From: Pogonophryne albipinna
Lineage: Eukaryota; Chordata; Actinopteri; Perciformes; Artedidraconidae
Reading direction: 5' to 3'
DNA: 64,000 bases
Assembly (NCBI GenBank): GCA_028583405.1
Contig: CM053258.1
Location: 5,957,436-6,021,435, forward strand
Positions 10,639-22,567 of this stretch are shown here, in pieces (position 1 is the first letter of the stretch; each line of letters opens with the position of its first letter). The translations under genes and the position numbers were made by a program. The notes beneath the pieces are model-generated. The model had not been told where the DNA came from. It did no database searches and was given only the letters and a program-made list of their open reading frames with translations.

Positions 10639-11965
10639 CTAAAACAACAAACACAGGCAAGCACACAGAGTTGAGGAAAGCTTTTGTGATTTCTTTTGTA
10701 AACATTTTATTTTAAACATTGTAGTGGAAGTGGGGACAACATTTAAAGGAGCTATATTCACTCAATTGATGATCAATATCTATCATTTTATGAAACTTGA
10801 TCCTGTGAACTAAACATAGTCTGAAAGTAAACAAAGCTCATTGGACATTTGCCAGTTATGAGAAATTAATTGTTTTTTTTGTATCTTCTTATCAACATCT
10901 CTTAAAAGCATCCCACTTTACTGAGGATGTCTGTTGTCCTTTGATTTCTCTGTTGTCTTAGATTCATGAATCCATAGCTTCTTTTTACACCAACACATTT
11001 TATAAAGATTTAATAAAATGTGATGCTTTCTGTAGATTTGTTAGCCCTGCTTTAGGTCAGAAAGCAGATACAGTAGAGCTTAGGAAAAGCACTCCTGAAG
11101 AGCTTTTGGGATTTAATACTTTGCATAGGGAAACTTCAGGAGGACATAGTAAGATTAAAGTCTGAGCCTAAAACCCTGTACTGGAAAAGTGTCTCTCTAA
11201 CATTGCGTCCACACACCTGTTCATCTTGCCATTAACATTCATTTTGTCCATATTGAAATAATTGGTTGCTATTTTCAATGTTCTGCTCACATATTTGAGC
11301 TATTAAAATACACGTAAGCAATACTACATAGAGAATGCATTTTTGTTGGTTGCATTATGTTGAAATAACTGTCTCACCACACTGAATTGTTTACATTTTG
11401 AGTAAATAAGCTGAGAGCTGACTGGTCTAAAGTGGGATTGTGGACAGGTCTGTGTATTAAGCCTTCTCTCTCTCCTAAGGAAAAGCTCACAGTGCTGTCA
11501 ACAAAAAATCATCCAATTAATGTTGAATTCTGTCAAAAAGTCCTGCAGGTTAGTGAGGCAGGACCAGCACCAACAGAGGAGAGTAAAGCTATACTGAAGG
11601 ACCTAAAACGTCGACTTTAGTACTTTTTATTATTAGCAATCGTTACAATAGGTCATTATGTTTTACTAGCAAATCATCTATTTAATCATAAAGTATTTTT
11701 TAATTAATAGATTTTTCTCCTGTTAAATACTGAGGAAAATCCTTCACATATTGAAGAGTGACAATTTTCTTTTTTTTCTTACAGTATATTACATTTATGA
11801 TCGTATCAAACAGATATTTGAGAGGCTAACATGCGTGAATGTTGTTGGTTTTTTAAATCAAGCCTCAACACTGAGTCAACAATTTGATTTCTTGGATCTT
11901 ACATTTTTACTCTTTTAGTGATAATTTTAGAAATATGTTATCTATAAGGAAATACATCATATTCT
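10639..11965. other. Intron sequence, no feature seen
   Basis: AT-rich intron. A 62-codon open frame near 11432 has no recognisable content. Confidence 0.5.
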
Positions 11966-11990
11966 TCCTTAGATAGAGAGACAGAGAGGA

Positions 11991-12037
<47 letters not shown>

Positions 12038-12198
12038 TGGACAGACAGACAGACAGACAGATGGACAGACAGACAGACAGAGAGGAAGACAGACAGACAG
12101 ACAGACAGAGAGGAAGACAGACAGACAGACAGACAAACAAACAGACAGACAGACAGATAGATAGAGAGGAAGACAGACAGACAGACAGACAGAGAGGA

Positions 12199-12281
<83 letters not shown>

Positions 12282-12294
12282 TAGATAGAGAGGA

Positions 12295-12373
<79 letters not shown>

Positions 12374-12386
12374 GAGACAGAGAGGA

Positions 12387-12427
<41 letters not shown>

Positions 12428-12454
12428 AACAGACAGACAGATAGATAGAGAGGA

Positions 12455-12493
<39 letters not shown>

Positions 12494-12566
12494 TAGATAG
12501 AGAGGAAGACAGACAGACAGACAGACAGACAAACAAACAGACAGACAGACAGATAGATAGAGAGGA

Positions 12567-12621
<55 letters not shown>

Positions 12622-12634
12622 GAGACAGAGAGGA

Positions 12635-12689
<55 letters not shown>

Positions 12690-12702
12690 TAGATAGAGAG
12701 GA

Positions 12703-12745
<43 letters not shown>

Positions 12746-12758
12746 TAGATAGAGAGGA

Positions 12759-12837
<79 letters not shown>

Positions 12838-12866
12838 GAGACAGAGAGACAGAGAGACAGAGAGGA

Positions 12867-12927
<61 letters not shown>

Positions 12928-12929
12928 GT
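11966..12929. repeat. Long CAGA/GACA tetranucleotide array with GATA and GAGGAAGACAG interruptions
   Basis: Almost 1 kb of (GACA)n on the plus strand, broken about a dozen times by GATAGATAGAGAGGAAGACAG or GAGAGACAGAGAGGAAG blocks spaced roughly 28-107 bp apart. Being a tetranucleotide array, its complement is open in all three frames (CLSV repeats), which explains the 235-353 codon frames there. It sits in the intron between the exons at 10495 and 14653. Confidence 0.97.
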
Positions 12930-13072
12930 TAACATGCATAACACGTCACAAACAGCAGGAAAAAACATTGAGCAGAGAGACAGGTGACAGATCCAATTAC
13001 TGATTGAGTGACAGGCAGTGCACCTACTTCCTGTTCAGAGTGATCTGAAGCCTCATCACAGGCCATGAATCA

Positions 13073-13204
13073 GGTGTGTGTGTGTGTGTGTGTGTGTGAG
13101 AGAAATGTTGTTTTAGCATTTGTGGCTGTCGTGATCAGCAAGTGACAGCAGAGATGAAAAGTGTCTTCAGTCCTAGGCGAGATATATATTACATTTATCC
13201 ATGT

Positions 13205-13269
<65 letters not shown>

Positions 13270-13290
13270 TGTGTGTGAGTGTGTGTGAGT
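13073..13290. repeat. Two (GT)n microsatellites
   Basis: GT runs at about 13073-13098 and 13207-13290, separated by about 110 bp of unique sequence, in an intron. Confidence 0.93.
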
Positions 13291-13474
13291 TGTGACAGCA
13301 AGCTAGTGATGAGGTGTGCATGCCAGATATGTGATCAACTTGTCACGGAGAGGTGTGAAATATACGCTTCATTTGTGTATCAGTGTGTACCGTACATAAG
13401 TTTGTGTGTGAGAGTGTGATGTTTACACCTATACAAATCCAGTAATGATATTTTTCAGTGTGTTTTTATTTTGT

Positions 13475-14652
<1,178 letters not shown>

Positions 14653-14757
14653 CTTGCAGTTACACTTCCCCGTCCGATCGGCGCAGGCGCACACGTCCCT
14701 CTCCAGGTCGCAGGTCTGGCTGTCCGACCCGGCGACGTCACACTCGCATTGGGTGCA
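14653..14757 (-). CDS. lama2: Laminin alpha-2 exon: LE repeat
   Basis: This exon is 105 bp (35 codons), phase 0 at both ends, with acceptor CCACAG and donor GTACAC on the minus strand. It reads CTQCECDVAGSDSQTC, then DRTGKCNCK. It corresponds to the human LAMA2 LE segment that begins C-N-L-C-D-C and ends GQCTCK. It is read between the exons at 15567 and 10495 with matching phases. No damage is seen. Confidence 0.92.
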
Positions 14758-15566
14758 CTGTGGGAAACACGCAGACACGCCAAGATGCTGTTATCAACAG
14801 GCTGAGAGAGGAACCAGCACAGTGTGTCCAAGCTTTTATGCTTCACCAAACCATTAAACTTCACTCCAAAATGAACATGTTGCCATTATCTTCTTACTTC
14901 TGTGTCAATGGAAACATCACTGAAGTTCAGACTAACAACAAACAGAGTAAGACTTAGTTTCCCATTAGACTGAAGCTTAAGAGATCCAAAAAGTGTAAGA
15001 AAGTTTAAATACCTCAACAGGTTCCCTCAGTTCTTTATTGCTTTGCCATGCTATTCATGAATGACATTTCACAATTCCTCGAATAGAGAAAATAAATTAA
15101 GCAAATATTCAAAATGAAATTGAATTGCTATTGTAGGAATGCACTTTTTAAAGTCTAATGAAAGAAATTCCGCTACTTTCAAACGATTTGACTGACATGC
15201 TGGTCAGAAGATTTAAGGTGCGCTGTCTTAAAAATCAACTTGAAAATCAGGTGCCATTTCAGAGTTTTTTCATTACCATGTTGTTTATTTTTAAACTCGT
15301 TCATATTATATGGAAGTATATGTATTGCACAGAATGGTGTTCATCTTTCAAGTGAGGAACCATTGGTGATGAAATGTAAACAGTAAATAGAAGAAATAAA
15401 AACTATATTAATAGCAATATCATGTCTAAAAAAATGTCTCTTCCTTCTCCTAGTAGAGCCACAGGAATACGAGCTTATCTCAAGTGCCAGCCTCTCTTAT
15501 CTAAATAAAATGAAAGAAGCTTTATTATAATGATAGTAATACTTGCGGTTCATTCAGATCAATTAC
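14758..15566. other. Intron sequence, no feature seen
   Basis: AT-rich intron between two LE exons. Confidence 0.5.
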
Positions 15567-15698
15567 CTGAGGAAAGTCTCTGTATCCAATTTGACATTCA
15601 ATGCACTTCTCTCCTCTGAAGGGGCCTCGACACATGCAGCAGCCTGTGTTCATGTTGCACTGCTGCTTTACCGCGCCGACCACGCTGCAGCCGCACGC
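15567..15698 (-). CDS. lama2: Laminin alpha-2 exon: LE repeat
   Basis: This exon is 132 bp (44 codons), phase 0 at both ends, with a minus-strand acceptor GTGCAG and donor GTAATT. It reads ACGCSVVGAVKQQCNMNTG, then FRGEKCIECQIGYRDFPQ, and matches the human LAMA2 LE repeat that starts ACNCSTVGS. The acceptor is unusual: a (TG)n run of about 43 bases takes the place of the usual pyrimidine tract. Confidence 0.92.

Positions 15699-15701
<3 letters not shown>

Positions 15702-15744
<43 letters not shown>
15702..15744. repeat. (CA)n microsatellite at a splice acceptor
   Basis: On the gene's strand this is (TG)n ending directly in the GCAG acceptor of the exon at 15567-15698. Confidence 0.95.
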
Positions 15745-15747
<3 letters not shown>

Positions 15748-17354
15748 TAATTAGTGTTGCATCTATGAGTCACGATGATATGAACTTTTTCCAGATGCTC
15801 TGTTTTGTGACAACCCTGAGATTGTCCAATCTGAGGTGTGTTTCTTTTTATTGATACGAGTTGCCTTTCAGAGTGCATGGAAGCAGAGTCAGGGCGTCGT
15901 TACTGCAGATTGTGGCCCATACTGTATGTGTTTGATTTTTATGTTTAAGGATAGCCGTGTCCAAACTGGGAACATGGGAATGTTAATGTACAGAAAGCAT
16001 AAATGGAGTAAGAATACTGACTTTAAAAGCCCCACCTGATTACACCAACGTGACGTGGTGGTATAACATTCTTATCAAATCCAATGCATATCAATATTGG
16101 ACGTTATTGCAATTGATAAATGTCTTGATCAAAATGTCATCATTCCTTCCCTGCCAGGCAAAAGCTGCAAGTTGTAAATGCCTTGTTTGTGAAATGATAA
16201 CCACTGTGGTATAAATAAAGTTTTCTATAATAAGTGTTTTCTATGTTTATAACAGCAGAGTGTCCACAACCAAAGGTGATTTTAAACCCTTGACCCAGAG
16301 TGTTGATTTCCAGTGTTTATGTTGGTTTAGCGAGTGTAAAATATAATTTATATGTAATCTTGAATGAGTTCAAACTGAGGTATGTATCTATTTTGCTCAG
16401 ATTGTTATTTATTTTGTTGTACTTCACTGTTGTTAGTCGGTACCTCTCTGCTTTGTTGTGTTTTCTGTTGTCTTTGGTGCTTTTTTTGTTTTGTTTAAAA
16501 CAACTAAGATCCACAGCGTCCCTCTTTGTTGTCTTGATGTTCCTTCTGGATCAATCTGCTGTTAAACTGAGATTTCCTGTGCTTCCATGTTCAAGCCTCT
16601 AATTGCTATTACTCTATTGCTACGTCTAATAGTTCATTGATATTGCTGCCTCGCGGCCCTTTGTGGAGACAGCTTCAGAGCAGAACAATGACTCTTTAAA
16701 CACTTTGAACAAAGTTGTGTTAAGAAACAGAGAAGTAGAGGAAATGGGAATGTAGAGTCACTGAAAGAGATGTGATAAAGAAGAGGAAGAAGGATAAATG
16801 GCTTTTTAAACAAGCAATGTGATAATGAGAATTGGAGGAAAGGGGTTAGAATAGAGAAAGGAGAGGAGGATGGAAAATAAGAACAGGAGAAAAAAGGGAA
16901 TTAAACTAAAAATGAGAGAAGACTAAGAAGTAACACACAAGATTATACTTTAAAAAAAGGTTAACCAGCTGAAATATAAAAAAGGCAAACTAGAATAAGA
17001 CTTATTGAAGTGAAAATTGTGACTGGAACTAGAAAACGTTACGTGCTTTTCTTTGATTATATATGTATTCACTTATACGAGTTAATATGGTAAGACAATT
17101 ATGTTAAATTGAGTACGCCCAAACTGTTAAACATATATAAGTATATGTTGCTCCTAGAAATAACAGAAGTCACGATCTAATTAGCAATGACAGCATCAAA
17201 TAACTCAGAAACAAACAGTAAACTTATGTTGTGATTGTCTTGTGTTAAATACAGTGAATTCATGTCTTACTTTTGCATGCCTTCCCTCCAGTGTGCTTAA
17301 GCCCCTCCACATGTTACTACATATTGCTCTTTTAAAGTCCAGTTTTCGGCCTAC
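15745..17354. other. Intron sequence; a purine-rich stretch only
   Basis: AT-rich intron. About 16730-16930 is GA-rich on the plus strand. Nothing coding is supported. Confidence 0.5.
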
Positions 17355-17493
17355 CTTGCATCCGGTGGTGATGTCATGGCCCCAGTGGTTGGGGGCGCAG
17401 TGGTCGCACCGCTCTCCGATGGTGTTTGGAGGGACAGATGCACTGCCCCGTGTTAGTGTCGCAGTTATTCCCCCACATGACTGCACTGACAAG
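17355..17493 (-). CDS. lama2: Laminin alpha-2 exon: LE repeat with two single-base insertions
   Basis: Acceptor CGTGCAG and donor GTAGGC frame a 139-bp exon; the expected length from the neighbouring phases is 137. Read in pieces, it gives PCQCSHVG, NNCDTNTGQCICPS, then TIGERCDHCAPNHWGH. These match the human LAMA2 LE repeat CECSHLGNNCDPKTGRC in order. The frame changes at a run of five G (minus strand, near 17471) and at AAA in the CCAAACACC stretch (near 17430). One base removed from each restores the expected phases. Both sites are homopolymers, so assembly error is at least as likely as real decay. As written, the exon is frameshifted. Confidence 0.88.
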
Positions 17494-19080
17494 CTGCACG
17501 AGAGAAAGTGTGTGTTCAAATATTTTTTAATAAACCCTGAAGACAATTCAGTGTTTGACAAGCTGATTGTTTTTCTTTCAAGTAACTTCAATACAGTTTG
17601 TCTTTCACATCATGACATGCTGACAACGCTTGGATATAAGAATAATATGTCTGGGATGGAGACAAGCAAAGTGAGCTTGCCATGTTTTTTTTTTAACTTT
17701 AAAACCTAGGGGAACATATTTTGGTCACAGTGTGTTTTTAGTTCTGCAAAGGAGGTTTTTACGTTCTTTGTTTGTCTTTTTGAAAGCAGGCTTACAGAAA
17801 AATGACTGTAAAAAGAAGGAATTTTAAAGGGTAATTGATTGAGTTAGTGGACGAAAGATTCAGTTGTTTAAGGTAACACCCCAAACCCCCCAGTGCCATT
17901 CATTTCAATTTATTTTCCCAACCAATTAACTTATTCAATCACCCACACCCCATAGAAAACACTATTTCCACTGCCAGAGGACTCTCTTTCTCATTCAGCT
18001 CGCTGATTGAATTGAAATAATAATACTCATGAAATTGAAAGTCATTTTTACAGGAGAGTTGCATTATTTTTGTTATATTTCAATTTAATGAACATTCCTG
18101 AAATCTAATGGAATAGCACCTGAATAATTCATGTGAATTGTTAATGAAAGTGTCATCAGCTAGTCAAGGCTCTTTCTGTCATTTCCGCCCACAGCCTGAA
18201 ACTTATTTGTATTCCAACTTACCTTCAGTAAATTCCCAGTAACATGAAACATATTGCTTCTGTAACCTGAATGCTGCACTGAGCTGCTGATCTGAAGATG
18301 AATCAAACAAATAATTCCCAGTCCTATCTTTTCTTTTCTTTCTGGCTAACTTGGTTCTCTTTCTCTTGGCTGTTATTGCTGGTTGGCATCAATTATACAT
18401 TGCATAAGCAGATATGTGGGAAAAGCTTTTTATAGTTTAGGTGTCTGGATGCTTAATCTTCTTTTTGCTCAGCTAAAGTTTGCTGCACCTGCGGCCTGCG
18501 GTGCCAAGTTTGTAGGGCATATGATTAATAATGTCAACTTGTTCCCATATATTTATAGGCCTTTATAAATGACTAAAGTATCTTCAGATGATGTAACATA
18601 CCCTTAGGGGATGATAATGAAAATCCTCAGCTCTGACAACAAACAGATAATTGTCTTCTGATGTCAACTTTTTGTTCACTTCACAGATCAATATTGTTTT
18701 TTAATACAATGAACAAGATATGGAAATCAATAAGTCTTCCCTTTACCAGGGATACTGTCTTTTATAGCAAAGCCTCAAACGGAATAATACACAGATTTTG
18801 TACCTTAGAACATTTACAAGAGTAACTCCATCTCTATTTCCAACATATCCATTTCCGGCTACTGCAAGTTTGAATTTAGAGACTTGCTGTTCAACAATTT
18901 GGACACATTTTGACCTTTAATCTGAGGTGTGAGTACAGACTGTGTTTGGTGTTAAATCCCTGCTGATTTAAATATGAATCACGGCTTCCTGGATCACTGT
19001 GAAAATTGAATAAGCTAGACGTTATGTAATTCTACATCAAGCGCACATAAAGAAACAGGATGGTAATGAATTAAAGAGAA
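17494..19080. other. Intron sequence, no feature seen
   Basis: AT-rich intron without supportable content. Confidence 0.5.
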
Positions 19081-19175
19081 GGTTCAAGGTTCTTTAGTTG
19101 TCATACGAACATAGCTACACAGTAGTTATGTCGATGACAATCTTAGGTCACAGGCTTCTCCAACAGTGCAACACA
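19081..19175 (-). repeat. Retroelement 3' tail, inverted relative to 20214-20347
   Basis: The complement of this segment (TGACAACTAAAGAACCTTGAA end, CATAGCTACACAGTAG core) matches the tail at 20214-20347 and the one at 34798-34915. It ends in the AAGGTTC-type junction typical of a LINE poly-A-like end. Confidence 0.7.
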
Positions 19176-20213
19176 ATAATACAGAAAAACTGAAAAATAT
19201 AGTGTAAGTAAATATTAAAAAGTAAATACCAAAAGAAAAATAGTTTAAAAAAAGTGAAATAGTGAAATAAGAGTATTTTTGCAAGCTATTGGAATGATAT
19301 ATTAGAATAGTTTTGATTAATGTTAATACAAATACATCTAAATGCCATGCTGTAAACTGACAATTACCGTCTTATTTGCAGACAACTTCACACACAGAGT
19401 TTTATAAAGGTATCTTATGTCGGGTTTTCCACCATTGATTGATAAACAATTACTTTGGGTCGAAATAGATTTCACCGTAATATTGACTTACTTTGATTTG
19501 ATTAACCTAATGATCTCTTCCCTAAACATTATTCAATATTAGTAATAATGAACAGCTGTTTTGCGTGTTCACCATCCAAGATGAATAACAAATCTGGAAG
19601 CTCCATAACTATTTTTGTCCTATCATTATTTGTATGTGTGTCCAAGCTTCACAGATGTTTCTATCAATCAGCAGCCAGTTTCTCTCGGCTACATTTACTC
19701 TTTGTAGTTAAACTGGAACAGAAAGACATGCCTGCACAGACAAATGCTCTGCTTGTAGGCACAAAGATTTTTGGTAAGCAACAATTACAAAACTGCCACC
19801 ATGATGTGAACGAGTACACACGCACTTTTAAAATTACACAATAGCTTTTTTTAAGTGGAATTGCACTGCAGACAATTTGTGTAAACTTGAAATTAAAAAC
19901 GAAGGAACAGAGCAGCGGTTTAATGGGGAGAGCAATTTGTGTCTGCTGACATTACATTCATTGCAAAACGGTTCAAACACAAATATGAAATGCTTTGATG
20001 TTGTCAGTGCAGCAAACTCCCTTGAAATGTTTAAAAGTAATCTTTTTTAATATGGCTTTTAATTTGGGTTAACTTTCAATTCTCACTGGTATCATTGTCC
20101 ATGTTTTTCTGTATTTTTTCTGTTTTTATTTTATTTTTTTAACTGTTTTATTTTAACCTATTTTTGATTATTGTAAACTTTACTTCAAGGGCATTTCTAA
20201 TTATTTTCTATTT
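19176..20213. other. Intron sequence, no feature seen
   Basis: AT-rich intron between the two inverted retroelement tails; the 98-codon frame at 19548-19844 shows no domain. Confidence 0.5.
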
Positions 20214-20347
20214 GATTTTATTTACTTGCACTATTATCAGTTGTATTGTGTTGCACTGTTGGACGAGCCTGTGACCTAAGGATTTCGTTGTCATAACTAC
20301 ACTGTAGCTATGAAACATATGACAATAAAAGCCTTGAACCTTGAACC
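20214..20347 (+). repeat. Retroelement 3' tail ending ATGACAATAAAAGCC
   Basis: Contains TTACTTGCACTATTATCAG, GTTGTCATAACTACACTGTA and ATGACAATAAAAGCC followed by (TTGAACC)n. The same string of motifs recurs inside the hAT element at 34798-34915. It ends only 11 bp from the LE exon at 20359. Confidence 0.75.
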
Positions 20348-20358
20348 TCTATGCTTAC

Positions 20359-20541
20359 GTGTGCAGCCGCCCTCCTGGAAGATGTAGAATCCTCGAGAGC
20401 AGCGGTCACATTTGGGTCCGGAGACGCCTGGGCTGGCAGCGGACACTGACCGGCTTCATCACAGTCGAACGACTTGGACCCGAACGATTTACAGTGACAC
20501 GGGACACACCTCCTCCGGTGCTGATGCCGTGAGTTCTGACG
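20359..20541 (-). CDS. lama2: Laminin alpha-2 exon: LE repeat with a net 2-base insertion
   Basis: Acceptor TCTGCAG and donor GTAAGC frame 183 bp; the neighbouring phases require 181. The first part reads RCVPCHCKSFGSKSFDC, then DEAGQC. The last part, in another frame, reads GPKCDRCSRGFYIFQEGGC. Both match the human LAMA2 LE repeat with SFGSKSFDC and FQEGGC almost residue for residue. Between GQC and KCDRC there are 29 bases where 27 are expected, so about two bases are extra near 20425-20437. The upstream linker of the exon is arginine/histidine-rich (RQNSRHQHRRR) and unlike the human one. As written the exon is frameshifted. Confidence 0.9.
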
Positions 20542-21277
20542 CTGCAGAAACACAGAAAGACGGGGTTAAAATGGAGTTTTAGAAGAGGACGTGGATTTAG
20601 GGTAAGACAAGTTGCAGACACACTCAAGCAACTTAGACACACAGAGGTTGTGAGAATGAGAAATGACATAAGATGCAAGACTTGTTTTGAATGAAAAAGA
20701 GCAGGATGGGGGAAAATGAGGCAATAATTGTGTTTATATTTGTGAGTTTCAAGAGTTGTGACCCTTTTGAAGGTATTATACTTGAAACAAAGAGAGAAAA
20801 TCAAAGATGAGTTTGTCTAGATGCTATTCATATTTTTATTTGACTTGTTTAAATGTAGACTAACAAAGCTATCTGATAGTTTGAAAATGCCTCCTTTGGG
20901 CTGCTAAAGAAACTAAAACAAAATGCCATGGCATGGTGTGTTCATCAGCCTGGACAAAAACATTCACAAACTGCCCCTGATGCCTGATAAAAAACATTGA
21001 TTAGTTACAGTTCATCTGAAAAGTCATGAAGATGGCTAAACATAATAACAGTTTCAACACAAGTTCAGCAACAACAAACACCTTGAGCTACTTAAAGAAG
21101 GGACATTTTCTAATGATCTCATTGTAACGTTGATATTCGGACGTGTTTCACGTTTGCATTTGTTCTTCACTTGACACATCTTCAAACCACTTCAAACCAA
21201 AATGTCTCTCAGATAACACTCTGTGCCAGTAAAACTCTCCATAGAACACGAGATGAACACCTCACTTTCCATGCAAC
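20542..21277. other. Intron sequence, no feature seen
   Basis: AT-rich intron leading into the diverged tandem repeat. Confidence 0.5.
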
Positions 21278-21570
21278 GTTTAAAAACTCTAACCTCAAAC
21301 CATCCAATCCACAAACACAAAGATTTCAACACTTGATGGACAATAAAAAATGGTTTTCAACGTCTTCTTCATCAACACCAATATTTTTAAATTCACATAA
21401 AATAAACACACCCATACTTAAACACACCATGCCCGGTTTAAAAACTTGAACGTCAAACCATCCCATCCACAAACACATCGAGTTAATGCTTGTTTTCATT
21501 CCTTTGTCTTCTTCAGCAACATTGACATTTTGTAAACACACCCATGCTACTTAAACACACCATGCCCGGT
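21278..21570. repeat. Diverged tandem repeat of about 145 bp, two units
   Basis: Both units contain, in the same order, TTTAAAAACT, AACCATCC(A/C)ATCCACAAAC, a CTTCTTC(A) A-CA block, AAACACACCCAT and CTTAAACACACCATGCCCGG. Unit 1 is about 21278-21434 and unit 2 about 21435-21570. It lies just downstream (gene sense) of the unusual exon at 21672-21848. Confidence 0.7.
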
Positions 21571-21671
21571 GTGTTACCCCTCTGCTCGGCCTGTACCCCC
21601 CTGGGACACCCCCCCGTGCGGGAGGAGCCCCCCCATCTCCGATGCACGGCTGCGAGGGGAACACGCTCCAC

Positions 21672-21848
21672 CGGCCTTCGGGTCTCCCGCCTCTCGTAAC
21701 CTTGGCGACGCAGGTCACAGTGCCGGCCCACAAAGCCGGGCCGACAGATGCAGCGGCCCTCGACGTCGCAGCGCTGAGACATGGAACCGGGGGGGCTGCA
21801 GCCACAGGGGACACAGTCCTGCAGCTCAGCGTCCCACCAGCAGTTAGG
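21672..21848 (-). CDS. Probable extra LE-like exon of the laminin gene
   Basis: A possible exon of 177 bp (59 codons), phase 0 at both ends, with acceptor GGTCCAG and a plausible donor GTGGAG on the minus strand. It reads PNCWWDAELQDCVPCGC, then GSMSQRCDVEGRCICRPGF and GRHCDLRRQGYERR. The cysteine spacing is that of a laminin EGF repeat, except that the position after HCDL, normally cysteine, is arginine (CGT). Human LAMA2, as I remember it, goes directly from the repeat coded by 22461-22567 to the one coded by 20359-20541. This would therefore be an added repeat. The sequence is GC-rich, unlike its surroundings. The acceptor end is convincing; the donor end is a guess. Confidence 0.6.
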
Positions 21849-22460
21849 CTGGACCAATCACAGCGCAGAGAGGGGGTCAGCAGGACAGAGAGAAACAACA
21901 CACTCAAAGTACAAGGAGGAAAGAACTCAAAAGAAGATTCTAAAAACGAAAATACTGCTGTTTTGTGGAGAAAAATCCTTATTCATCAGGATCATTGTAT
22001 TAATGTCACAAAAAGAGACCACAAACTTACTTTAGAAAAGAAAAGAAAACACTTGATGACCTTCCATATTCGCAACATATGTACGTGTGAAAAAACATTT
22101 TAATATAATGATGCATCTTCTTTGTCTTGCAAAGGTATACATTTGTGGGTTTGCCATCACAGCCTAATTACTGCCATTGGAAAAACTGAAGTGTAGAAAA
22201 AAAATAGTCATAACAAATTAATTTCTGCAGGTAGTGATGAGAAACAAGAACTTGGAGGTCTCTATATTACCTTAATATCTAATATTCAAGCGTGGTGAAA
22301 TTGTGCAAATGGGGTTACAACACTTGAGGTTTACATGTAGTCCATTAAACATTAAGCAATGTGATATTGCAAGACACCAAGAAGAGAAAGGGGGAAGTAT
22401 ATGTGGAAAATAGATGAACTAATAGTCTATAAAGTAAAGGTGCCAATACAAAATACTTAC

Positions 22461-22567
22461 AATACACTCGTCACACTGTCGTCCAGCCACATTTTCTTTG
22501 CACTCGCACCGTCCAGTCTCCTTGTTGCAAACCTCAGATACAGAGCCATTAGTGTGACACTGACAGG
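22461..22567 (-). CDS. lama2: Laminin alpha-2 exon: LE repeat
   Basis: This exon is 107 bp; its first two bases complete a codon from the exon at 28747-28958, and it ends in phase 0. Acceptor CTTACAG and donor GTAAGT are on the minus strand. It reads PCQCHTNGSVSEVCNKETG, then RCECKENVAGRQCDECI, aligning with the human LAMA2 repeat PCRCNAGGSFSEVC. No damage is seen. Confidence 0.93.

Noticed and set aside
11907..12968. Open frames of 235-353 codons on the minus strand (CLSV repeats)
   Set aside because: They are the complement of a tetranucleotide array, which is open in all three frames; there is no gene signal.
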